Origin: Kitasatospora sp. MAA19
Lineage (GTDB): Bacteria; Actinomycetota; Actinomycetes; Streptomycetales; Streptomycetaceae
Direction of reading: 5' to 3'
NCBI RefSeq assembly: GCF_029894125.1
Contig: NZ_JARXYZ010000054.1
Coordinates: forward strand, 1 to 35,313
DNA: 35,313 nt
A program made the translations under genes and the position numbers. The notes beneath the pieces were generated by a model that did not search any database, was not told where the DNA came from, and worked only from the letters and a program-made list of their open reading frames with translations. Below are positions 25,119 through 32,426 of this stretch, piece after piece; the stretch's first letter is position 1, and every line of letters begins with the position of its first letter.

Positions 25119-26069
25119 TCAGGGCCGGCTGGTGGCGGGGGTGGTGGCGGCGAGCTGCCACACCACGCCGACCAGGGCGTTGGTGCTGGTCGTCTCCGTG
25201 GCCGGGTCGACGTTGGCGAGGTTGTCGCACGCGTCGTGGATGCAGTCCGAGATGCCGGTGCTGAAGCCGGAGGACGGGATGCCGGCCTTGCCGAACGACT
25301 CGTTGTCCGAGCCGCCCACCCCGACGTCGAAGGTGGCGAGGCCCCGGGCGGCGAACCACGACTCGAAGGCCTGCCCGGCCGCGCTGTCGGCCTGCTGCCC
25401 GTCCTTCACCACGAGCCACTGCTTGGTGTTCTTGCTGCCCGTCTGGTCGAAGTTGAGGTAGAGGTCGATCGCCTTGCGGTCGTCGGGGGACAGGCCCTTG
25501 ACGTAGTCGGCGGAGCCGACCAGCCCGACCTCCTCCGCCCCCCACCAGGCGAACCGCAGGTGCCGCGCGGGCTTGAGCCGGGCCTCGGCCACCTGGAGGG
25601 CGGTGGTCAGGACCGCCGCCGAGCCGGAGCCGTTGTCGTTGATCCCCGGGCCCTGCTTGACGCTGTCCAGGTGGGCGCCGGTGAGCAGCACGTGGTTCGG
25701 GTCGCCGCCCGGCCAGTCGGCGATCAGGTTGTAGCCGGCCTCGCCGCCGTGGTCGAAGCGGCGCAGCTCGGTGTGGAAGCCGGCCCGGTCCAGCGCGTGC
25801 CGCAGGTACGCCACCGACTCCGCGTACCCCCGGGTGCCGTGCGCGCGGTTGCCGCCGTTGCGGTCGGCGATCCGCTGCAGGGCCCGCAGGTGCGGCATCA
25901 CGTCCTGCTCCGAGACGGTCGGGGCGGCGGGGGCCCGCATGCCCTCGACGGACGCGGCCGCGGCGGTGGTGGCGGCGACGGTGGTGGCGGCGACGGGGAC
26001 CGTGGACAGGACCAGGGCCGCCCCGAGGGCGCGGGCGGCGAGGGGCAGCAGGCGGGAGGACGACTTCAC
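25119..26069 (-). CDS. Secreted M28-family zinc aminopeptidase
   Basis: A 316-residue exported peptidase similar to Streptomyces griseus aminopeptidase. After an Ala-rich signal (about 1-40), the metal ligands are His133 (LTGAHLDSV), Asp145 (GINDNGSGS), Glu180 next to catalytic Glu179 (WWGAEEVG), Asp208 (LNFDQTGS) and His278 (SDCIHDACD). Cys276 and Cys281 may form a disulfide. The start is GTG at 26069 after AAAGG; a longer frame to 26126 lacks a ribosome site. First gene of a two-gene operon with the M1 peptidase; an 8-bp hairpin (26092-26111) lies in the leader. Confidence 0.92.
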   Translation of the reverse strand: MKSSSRLLPLAARALGAALVLSTVPVAATTVAATTAAAASVEGMRAPAAPTVSEQDVMPHLRALQRIADRNGGNRAHGTRGYAESVAYLRHALDRAGFHTELRRFDHGGEAGYNLIADWPGGDPNHVLLTGAHLDSVKQGPGINDNGSGSAAVLTTALQVAEARLKPARHLRFAWWGAEEVGLVGSADYVKGLSPDDRKAIDLYLNFDQTGSKNTKQWLVVKDGQQADSAAGQAFESWFAARGLATFDVGVGGSDNESFGKAGIPSSGFSTGISDCIHDACDNLANVDPATETTSTNALVGVVWQLAATTPATSRP

Positions 26070-26137
26070 GCGGGGACCTTTCGGAGCAGGTCCGGGGGGG
26101 TCACCCCCCGGCGGACTCCGCCACACTGGCCGGTCGG

Positions 26138-26191
26138 TGTCAGGAAGTTGTCAGGAAGCGGTCGGATCATGATCTGGAAGTGGTGGTGAAG
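26138..26191. promoter_or_regulatory. Tandem 11-bp-period repeat TGTCAGGAAG, probable response-regulator site
   Basis: TGTCAGGAAG occurs perfectly at 26138-26147 and 26149-26158, an exact 11-base period, with weaker in-phase copies at 26171 (7 of 10 match) and 26182 (6 of 10). Head-to-tail half-sites at about one helical turn are the usual binding form for OmpR/PhoB-type regulators, and such a regulator is encoded immediately to the right. The site lies between the divergent peptidase operon and the two-component operon. Confidence 0.65.
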
Positions 26192-26274
26192 TGGCATGGT
26201 TCGTGACGAGTTGGTGCGGACCCCGACCGCCGGCCCGGCCCGCCGGCCAGGTCGAGAGCCGTTCGGGGGCGCTC

Positions 26275-26280
26275 TACGAT
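26275..26280 (+). promoter_or_regulatory. -10 box TACGAT for leaderless response-regulator mRNA
   Basis: TACGAT ends seven bases before the ATG at 26288 and there is no ribosome site before that start, which fits a leaderless transcript. GTCGAG at 26251-26256 gives a possible -35 at 18-base spacing. Confidence 0.55.
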
Positions 26281-26287
26281 CATCCGT

Positions 26288-27004
26288 ATGTGCGCACATG
26301 TCGTGGTCGCCGAGGACGATCCCAAGCAGGCCGACCTCATCCGCCTGTACCTGGAACGCGAAGGGCACCACGTCGTCGTCGTCCACGACGGCCGTGCCGC
26401 GCTGGAGGAGGCCCGCCGCGGCCCGGCGCAACTCCTGGTCCTGGACGTCATGATGCCCGTCCTGGACGGCCTCGACGTCTGCCGCGTCCTGCGCGCCGAG
26501 TCCGCCCTGCCGGTGCTGATGCTGACCGCCCGCTCCGCCGAGGAAGACCTGCTGCTCGGCCTCGACCTCGGCGCCGACGACTACCTCACCAAGCCCTACA
26601 GCCCCAGGGAACTCGTCGCCCGGGTCCGCGCCCTGGTGCGCCGCGGCTCCCCGACGGCCCCTCCCCGGGACACCGCCGCGCCGGCGACCGCCCTGAGCGT
26701 CGGGCCCCTCACCGTCGACCCCCTGCGCCACGAGGTCACCGCGCACGGACGGCCCGTCAGCTGCACACCCGCCGAGTTCCGGCTGCTGGAGGTACTGGCC
26801 GCCCAGCCGGGCCGGGTCTTCACCCGCGCCCAGCTGCTGGAACACCTGCACGGCATCGACCGGTACATCACCACCCGTACCGTCGACACCCACGTGATGA
26901 ACCTGCGCCGCAAGATCGAACCGCACCCGCGCCGCCCCGTCAGCCTCCTGACGGTGTACGGCATCGGCTACAAGCTCGCGGAGGAACCGCGCCTTGCGTC
27001 GTGA
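26288..27004 (+). CDS. OmpR/PhoB-family response regulator
   Basis: A 238-residue two-component regulator. The receiver domain (about 4-118) has the acidic pair EDD near residue 9, the phospho-acceptor Asp in LVLDVMMP, the conserved Thr in LMLTARS and Lys in YLTKPYSPRELVARV. The C-terminal winged helix (about 140-235) has HEVTAHGRPVSCTPAEFRLL and VDTHVMNLRRKIE. The histidine kinase gene overlaps its end by 11 bases. The start is likely leaderless. The nearby direct repeat suggests that it controls the divergent secreted peptidases, itself, or both. Confidence 0.94.
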   Translation: MCAHVVVAEDDPKQADLIRLYLEREGHHVVVVHDGRAALEEARRGPAQLLVLDVMMPVLDGLDVCRVLRAESALPVLMLTARSAEEDLLLGLDLGADDYLTKPYSPRELVARVRALVRRGSPTAPPRDTAAPATALSVGPLTVDPLRHEVTAHGRPVSCTPAEFRLLEVLAAQPGRVFTRAQLLEHLHGIDRYITTRTVDTHVMNLRRKIEPHPRRPVSLLTVYGIGYKLAEEPRLAS

Positions 27005-28889
27005 CACCCCGCTGCGCCGCAGCCTGACGGTCCGACTGCTCGCGCTCTCCGCGCTGGTCTCCCTCTGTTCCATCGCCGCGACGGCCTGGCTGGCCGCCCG
27101 CACCACCACCGGCGCGATCAAGCAGGAGCAGACCCAGGTCCTCGCGGACCAGACCCGGATCTACCACGAACTGCTCGGCTACGCCGCGACCCACCCCGAC
27201 TGGAACGGCGCGCAGGAGACCGTGCGGCGGCTCGCGGCCGCCACCGGGCAGCGCATCGTGCTGGCCACCCCGCGCTTCGAACCGGTCATCGACTCCGCGG
27301 CGGGCCCTGCTCCCACCGCGTCCGCCGGGTCGGGCACGGCTGTCACCCAGGGCCCCGCCGTCGAGCGGGCGGCCCTGCCCCGTACGCCCACCACCATCGT
27401 CGACCCGCTCTCCGTCGACCTCGCCATGCTGCCCGGCGCGCCGAGCGACCGGATCGACGCCCGCGCGGTGGGCCCGTTCCGACTGACCCCGGCCGAGCAC
27501 GCGGCGCTGGAGGACGGCCTGGTGAAGCAGGCGGACTGTCTGCGCACGGCGCTCGGCATCGAGGCGACCGTCACCGATGACCCCGCCGGGCGGCCGCACC
27601 TGCGCACCGCCGACGACCGTGCCCTCGGCGTGCGCTGCGCGGCCCCCATGGTGGTGAGCGCTCCCACCCGTACCGAGACGGCCGCCCTCGCCGACCTCAC
27701 CGGCCTCGTCAACGCCTGCCTGGCACGCCAGCAGATCCGTCCCGTCACCCTGACCCTGGGGCCGGACGGGACCCCGTCCGGCGACCCGCGCCAGGACCAG
27801 GTGACCTCCGCCTGCCTCACCAACGCCCGCCGGCAGCAGCTCGTCCAGTACGTGGCGCCGCCCGTGCTGCTGTTCGTCGGCGCCCCGGTCGGCGCCGGGG
27901 GCGCGGCCCCCGTGCTGACCTCCGCCCACCCCGGGCGGGTCACCGAGGTGGCCGCCCTGGTGCTGGTGGCGACCGTGGCGATCACGGTGACGGTCGGACT
28001 ACGGCTCTCCAGGCCGCTGCACGCGCTCACCCACGCGGCCCGGCGGATGGCCGACGGGGACCTCTCGGCCCGGGTGACCGTGACCGGCCGCAACGAGATC
28101 GCCGGACTCGCCGCCGCCTTCAACGCCATGGCCGAACGGCGCGGGCAACTGGAGGACCTGCGCAAGGCGATGGTCGGCGACATCGCGCACGAGCTGCGCA
28201 CCCCGCTGAGCAACATCCGCGGCTGGCTGGAGGCCGTCGAGGACGGGGTCGCCACCGCTGACCGGGCCCTGACGGGCTCCCTGCTCGAAGAGGCCCTGCT
28301 GCTCCAGCACCTCATCGACGACCTGCGGGACCTCGCCGCCGCCGACGCGGGCGAACTGGCCCTGTACCGCGAACCCGTCGACGTCGATGACCTGTTGGTG
28401 CAGGTCGCCACCGCGCACGGAGCGCAGGCGCAGGCGTCCGGTGTGGCCCTGGCCGTCGACCCGGCCGGCGCCGCAGTCGGCGTGGACGTCTTCGCGGACC
28501 CGGTGCGCCTGCGTCAGGCGGTGGGCAACCTGGTCGCCAACGCCGTCCGGCACACCCCGGCGGGCGGCACGGTCACCCTGCGGGCCCGCGCCCGGGCCGG
28601 CGCCCTGCTCATCGAGGTCGCCGACACCGGCACCGGCATCGCCGCGGCGGACCTGCCGCTGGTGTTCGAGCGCTTCTGGCGGGCCGAGAAGTCCCGCAAC
28701 CGCCAGACCGGCGGCAGCGGTCTCGGCCTCGCCATCGTCCGCAAGCTCGCCGAACTCCACGGCGGCGGCGTCCACGTGGCGAGCACCCCGGGCGCGGGGT
28801 CGGTGTTCACCGTGCGGCTGCCGTCGGGCTCCCGAAGCCCGGAGGACCGCACCTGTCCGGACATCGTGCGGGACTCCGGATCGCCCTGA
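26994..28889 (+). CDS. Sensor histidine kinase with large extracytoplasmic domain
   Basis: A 631-residue membrane kinase. Residues 11-35 are the first membrane segment and about 317-338 the second. The roughly 280 residues between them form an unusual sensor domain with four cysteines (182, 215, 242, 274) that could make two disulfides outside the cell. HAMP is at about 338-392, the phospho-acceptor His399 is in DIAHELRTPLSNIRG, and the ATPase has the N box GNLVANAVRHTP, DTGTGIA and GGSGLGLAIV. The start is TTG at 26994, backed by GGAGGA eight bases upstream. It is translated together with the response regulator. Confidence 0.93.
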   Translation: MRRDTPLRRSLTVRLLALSALVSLCSIAATAWLAARTTTGAIKQEQTQVLADQTRIYHELLGYAATHPDWNGAQETVRRLAAATGQRIVLATPRFEPVIDSAAGPAPTASAGSGTAVTQGPAVERAALPRTPTTIVDPLSVDLAMLPGAPSDRIDARAVGPFRLTPAEHAALEDGLVKQADCLRTALGIEATVTDDPAGRPHLRTADDRALGVRCAAPMVVSAPTRTETAALADLTGLVNACLARQQIRPVTLTLGPDGTPSGDPRQDQVTSACLTNARRQQLVQYVAPPVLLFVGAPVGAGGAAPVLTSAHPGRVTEVAALVLVATVAITVTVGLRLSRPLHALTHAARRMADGDLSARVTVTGRNEIAGLAAAFNAMAERRGQLEDLRKAMVGDIAHELRTPLSNIRGWLEAVEDGVATADRALTGSLLEEALLLQHLIDDLRDLAAADAGELALYREPVDVDDLLVQVATAHGAQAQASGVALAVDPAGAAVGVDVFADPVRLRQAVGNLVANAVRHTPAGGTVTLRARARAGALLIEVADTGTGIAAADLPLVFERFWRAEKSRNRQTGGSGLGLAIVRKLAELHGGGVHVASTPGAGSVFTVRLPSGSRSPEDRTCPDIVRDSGSP

Positions 28890-29001
28890 CCCGCGCATCG
28901 GGTTCCCCGCCCGGCGCCGCGTGCGGGTCCTGGCGGAGGACCGACCCGGGCCGGCGCTCTGCCCCGGCGCCGGCCCCGCGTCGGCCCCGCGCCCGCACCG
29001 A

Positions 29002-29041
29002 CGCCCGTGCCCCGTCGCCGAGCAGCGACGGGGCACGGGCG
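29002..29041. terminator. Hairpin between the histidine kinase and phospholipase genes
   Basis: A perfect 17-bp stem (29002-29018 with 29025-29041) has a 6-base loop between convergent genes. A short (ccagg)4 run follows at about 29045-29063. Confidence 0.9.
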
Positions 29042-29064
29042 TGGCCAGGCCAGGCCAGGCCAGG

Positions 29065-31179
29065 TCAGCGCGGGCCGGGGTCGCTGGTGCCGGGGCGGCC
29101 GTTCTCCAGGTGGCCGGCCCAGCGGCGGCGGAACGCCGGGCCGTCCACGGCGGCGACGGTGATGTCGTACCAGCGGCTGTGGGCGTCCACGTCGAAGGTG
29201 AACTGCGCCGAGTCGCCGGGGCGAATGCGGTGGCCCGGCGCGGACGGGCCCTTCGCGTAGGCGTCGGCGGCGGTCACCGTACGGGTCGCCTCCCCGTTGT
29301 TGCGGACCTGGACCTTCACCCTGGTGCCGTGCGGGGTGAACCGCGCGACCAACTCGGCGCGCAGCTCACCCTCGAACTCCTGCAGCGACCCGTTCGGGCC
29401 GTGGGCGGCGAGGTGGTAGCCGCCGGCGTCCGTCAGCGGCCAGAAGTCGCTGAAGTTGTCGTAGGCCGAGACGGTGTAGCGGCGGGGGGCCGCCTTGGGG
29501 GCGGTCCGGTCGTAGACGTAGAGCCACGCGCCCGCGTCGCCCCAGTTGTCCAGCTCCAGCCGGAACTGCCCCGGGGTGTCCGTCTCGTCCTCGTTGACCC
29601 GCAGGTCGTAGGGGAGGGCGCGGGCCGGCCGGGTGCCCCGCTCCTGGGTGGGCATCTGCTGGGGCAGCGGCACCTGGTAGGGCTTGCCCTGCGAGGCGAT
29701 CGGCGCGGGCACCGGGATCGAGACCGGCTTCGGGTCGGCACCGGAGAAGTCGAGGGCCGAGGTGAGGTCGCCGCAGACCGAACGGCGCCAGGCGCTGATG
29801 TTGGGCTCCGCGATGCCGAACCTGGTCTCCAGGAAGCGCAGGACCGAGGTGTGGTCGAAGGTCTCCGAGCAGACCCAACCACCGCGCGACCACGGGGAGA
29901 TGACCAGCAGCGGCACGCGCGGGCCCAGGCCGATCGGCTGCCGGCCGCCCGGATCGGCGCCGGGGACCAGCGGGCTCATCTCGCCCGGGTACCTGCCGAG
30001 GTCGAGCAGCTCGTCGCCGAGGCTCGCCTCCAGGCTGCGGGAGACCATGCCCTGGCCGCCCGGGCCGCTGACGACCGGCGGCATCGGCGGGACGACGTGG
30101 TCGAACAGGCCGTCGTTCTCGTCGTAGTTGATGAGGAAGACGGTCTTTCCCCAGACCTCGGGGTTGGAGGTGAGCGCGTCCAGCACGAGGTTGATGTAGT
30201 ACGCGCCGTCGGTGGGCGTGGCGGACGGGTGCTCGCTGTACTTGTACGGCGGGACGATCCAGGAGACCTGCGGCAGCCGGCCCTGCTGGACGTCGGCGCG
30301 GAACTCCTTGAGCGTGTGGTCGGTGGCGCCCTTGTCCACCAGCGGGCCCGACGCGCCCTCGGCGACCTGGAACCGCTCGAAGAACATCAGCGAGTTGTCG
30401 GTGTAGTTGTCCGTGGGGGTGCCCGGCTCGCCGGAGCCGCCCTGGTACAGCTTCCAGCTGACGCCGGCCGCCTCCAGGCGCTCCGGGTACGTGGTCCAGG
30501 TGTAGCCGTTGGTGTTGTTGCGCTCCCACAGGCCCGGCCCGTTCGGCTTGCGGCCGTACGCGTTGCGCGGGTCGCTGGTACCGGTCCACAGGTAGATGCG
30601 GTTGGGGGCGGTGTCGGCGTGCACCGAGCAGAAGTACGCGTCGCAGACGGTGAAGGCGTCGGCCAGGGCGAAGTGGTACTGCAGGTCCTGGCGCTTGAGG
30701 TGGCCCATCGTCATGACGTCCTGCTTCTGGTTCACCCACTGGTCGTGGCGCCCCTCGTTCCAGGCGAGGTGGCCGCTGCTCCACCCGTGGTCGGTGCCGG
30801 CCTGGTACTCGGTGGTGTTCCCGGGGTCGATGTACCAGGGCAGCACCTCCTGCTCGGAGGCGGGCAGGCCGCGGTCGTGGTAGCGGCCGGTCTTCACCCC
30901 GGCGGCGGGCTGGCGCCAGTTCGGCTTCCCGTTCGGCAGCAGCGTGGGGCGCGGGTCGTCGAACCCGCGCACGCCGCGCAGGGTGCCGAAGTAGTGGTCG
31001 AAGGAACGGTTCTCCTGCATCAGGATGACGACGTGCTCGACGTCCTCGATCGACCGGGTCCTGCTGATCGCGGGCATTGCCAGGGCCTTGCTGACCACGG
31101 GCGGGAACGCCGCCAGGCCGGCGGCGGCGGCGGATGCGCCGCCCAGCTGGAGGAATCGGCGTCGGTCGATGGAGGCCAC
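29065..31179 (-). CDS. Tat-exported phospholipase C (phosphocholine-specific type)
   Basis: A 704-residue secreted phospholipase C related to Pseudomonas PlcN/PlcH and the acid-phosphatase AcpA superfamily. The Tat signal is DRRRFLQLGGASAAAAGLAAF. The catalytic part includes VVILMQENRSFDHYFGTLRG, HADTAPNRIYLWTG, LINYDENDGLFDHVVPP and PLLVISPWSRGGWVCSETFDHTS. Two C-terminal beta-rich domains follow (about 500-700). It hydrolyses phosphatidylcholine-type lipids outside the cell and can release phosphate. The GTG at 31179 has AAAGGA eight bases upstream. A possible minus-strand promoter is TATGTT (31234-31239) with GTGTAC (31257-31262) at 17-base spacing. I did not find clear PHO boxes. Confidence 0.93.
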   Translation of the reverse strand: MASIDRRRFLQLGGASAAAAGLAAFPPVVSKALAMPAISRTRSIEDVEHVVILMQENRSFDHYFGTLRGVRGFDDPRPTLLPNGKPNWRQPAAGVKTGRYHDRGLPASEQEVLPWYIDPGNTTEYQAGTDHGWSSGHLAWNEGRHDQWVNQKQDVMTMGHLKRQDLQYHFALADAFTVCDAYFCSVHADTAPNRIYLWTGTSDPRNAYGRKPNGPGLWERNNTNGYTWTTYPERLEAAGVSWKLYQGGSGEPGTPTDNYTDNSLMFFERFQVAEGASGPLVDKGATDHTLKEFRADVQQGRLPQVSWIVPPYKYSEHPSATPTDGAYYINLVLDALTSNPEVWGKTVFLINYDENDGLFDHVVPPMPPVVSGPGGQGMVSRSLEASLGDELLDLGRYPGEMSPLVPGADPGGRQPIGLGPRVPLLVISPWSRGGWVCSETFDHTSVLRFLETRFGIAEPNISAWRRSVCGDLTSALDFSGADPKPVSIPVPAPIASQGKPYQVPLPQQMPTQERGTRPARALPYDLRVNEDETDTPGQFRLELDNWGDAGAWLYVYDRTAPKAAPRRYTVSAYDNFSDFWPLTDAGGYHLAAHGPNGSLQEFEGELRAELVARFTPHGTRVKVQVRNNGEATRTVTAADAYAKGPSAPGHRIRPGDSAQFTFDVDAHSRWYDITVAAVDGPAFRRRWAGHLENGRPGTSDPGPR

Positions 31180-31497
31180 GTGATGTCCTTTCCTGTCTCG
31201 GGTGCACAGGTGTACGGGTACCAAGAAGGTTCGAACATAGGCGCAGCGGCCGGGCCGTACACGGAGCTCCGGCGAACGCCGCATGAGCGTTCGACCAATT
31301 CCTGTTCAGCCAACTTCGCCGGATCCCGTCGGGCGGCCGCGCGTCGGGCCGTGGGGTGCGGGCCGTTGGAGGAGGCCGCCTTCCCCGGTGGGCGGCCGTG
31401 GTCAGGAGATCTGACGGGGCACCGGAGGCGCAGGTGGATCGGGGTGGGCCTGGGTATCAGGGACGGAGGAGAAACCGATCACCGTCTGGAGTCCGTT
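31180..31497. promoter_or_regulatory. Divergent gap before phospholipase C and luciferase-like genes
   Basis: These 318 bases separate the two divergent genes. I see the possible phospholipase promoter boxes (TATGTT and GTGTAC, minus strand), and two GTTC-containing segments at about 31289 and 31304 whose spacing of 15 bases does not match PhoP sites. No further gene is supported. Confidence 0.35.
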
Positions 31498-32415
31498 GTG
31501 CGTATCAGCGTCTGTATCCTGCCCGACCGTCCGTTCCAGGAGGCGGTGTCGATGTGGCGGCGGGTGGAGGAGTTGGGATTCGACACCGCCTGGAGCTATG
31601 ACCACATCACCTGGGCGGGGCTGCCGGACGGCGCCTGGTACGGGGCCGTTCCCACCTTGGCCGCGGCTGCCGTGGTGACCTCGCGGCTCAGGCTCGGGAC
31701 GCTGGTGTCCTCGCCGAACTACCGGCATCCGGTGCCGCTCGCACAGGACGTGCTCACGCTGGACACCATCAGCGAGGGCCGGTTCGTCCTCGGCTTCGGC
31801 GCCGGCTCGATCGACAACGACGCCACCGTGGTCGGCCAGGGCGAGGACGGGAAGGGCTGGTCGGTGCAGGAGCGCGGCGGCCGGTTCCGCGAGTCGGTGG
31901 AGTTGTTGGACCTGCTGCTGACCGCCGGTCCCGAGGGCCGGCCGCGAACGACCTTCCGCGGCCGGTACTACGACGCGGTCGACGCCCGGATGGAGCCGGG
32001 CTGCGTGCAGCGGCCCAGGGTGCCGTTCGTGCTGGCGGCGAGCGGCCCGGTCGGGATGCGGACCGTGGCGCGGTACGGCGCGTCGTGGGTGGCCACCGAC
32101 GATGCGGACGGGCCGAGGGACGTCGAGCGGACCGAGGCGTCGACCTGGCGCATCCTCGCGCGCCGGATGGAGGAACTCGACACGGCGTGCGAGCAGGAGG
32201 GCCGCGACCCGAAGTCGCTGCGCCGGACGCTGCTGACCGGGTTCTCGCCGCTGCCGACGATGCAGTCGGCGCAGGCCTTCGAGGACGTCGCGGGGCGCTG
32301 TGCGGAACTGGGCTTCACCGACATCGTGGTCCACTACCCGCGCGAGTCGGGGCACTTCGCCACTCCCGCGCACGTCCTTGAGCAGATCGCGCCCGCGAAC
32401 CGCGCTCGCGTCTGA
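31498..32415 (+). CDS. LLM-class flavin-dependent oxidoreductase
   Basis: A 305-residue (beta/alpha)8 luciferase-like monooxygenase or F420-dependent reductase. It begins VRISVCILPDRPFQEAVSMW, with ELGFDTAWSYDHITW, SRLRLGTLVSSPNYRHP, LDTISEGRFVLGFGAGS and a late VPFVLAASGPVGMRTVARYG, all common to the family. The cofactor (FMN or F420) and substrate cannot be read from the sequence. GTG at 31498 has TGGAG six bases upstream. It is a single gene that converges on the LuxR-type regulator after only 11 bases. Confidence 0.88.
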   Translation: MRISVCILPDRPFQEAVSMWRRVEELGFDTAWSYDHITWAGLPDGAWYGAVPTLAAAAVVTSRLRLGTLVSSPNYRHPVPLAQDVLTLDTISEGRFVLGFGAGSIDNDATVVGQGEDGKGWSVQERGGRFRESVELLDLLLTAGPEGRPRTTFRGRYYDAVDARMEPGCVQRPRVPFVLAASGPVGMRTVARYGASWVATDDADGPRDVERTEASTWRILARRMEELDTACEQEGRDPKSLRRTLLTGFSPLPTMQSAQAFEDVAGRCAELGFTDIVVHYPRESGHFATPAHVLEQIAPANRARV

Positions 32416-32426
32416 CAAGGCCGCGG

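Noticed and set aside
29045..29063. CCAGG run as a functional repeat
   Set aside because: Only about four short copies in a GC-rich intergenic tail; too little to claim a role.
31280..31320. GTTC segments upstream of the phospholipase C gene as possible PHO boxes
   Set aside because: Their 15-base spacing and poor flanks do not fit the 11-base direct repeats bound by Streptomyces PhoP.
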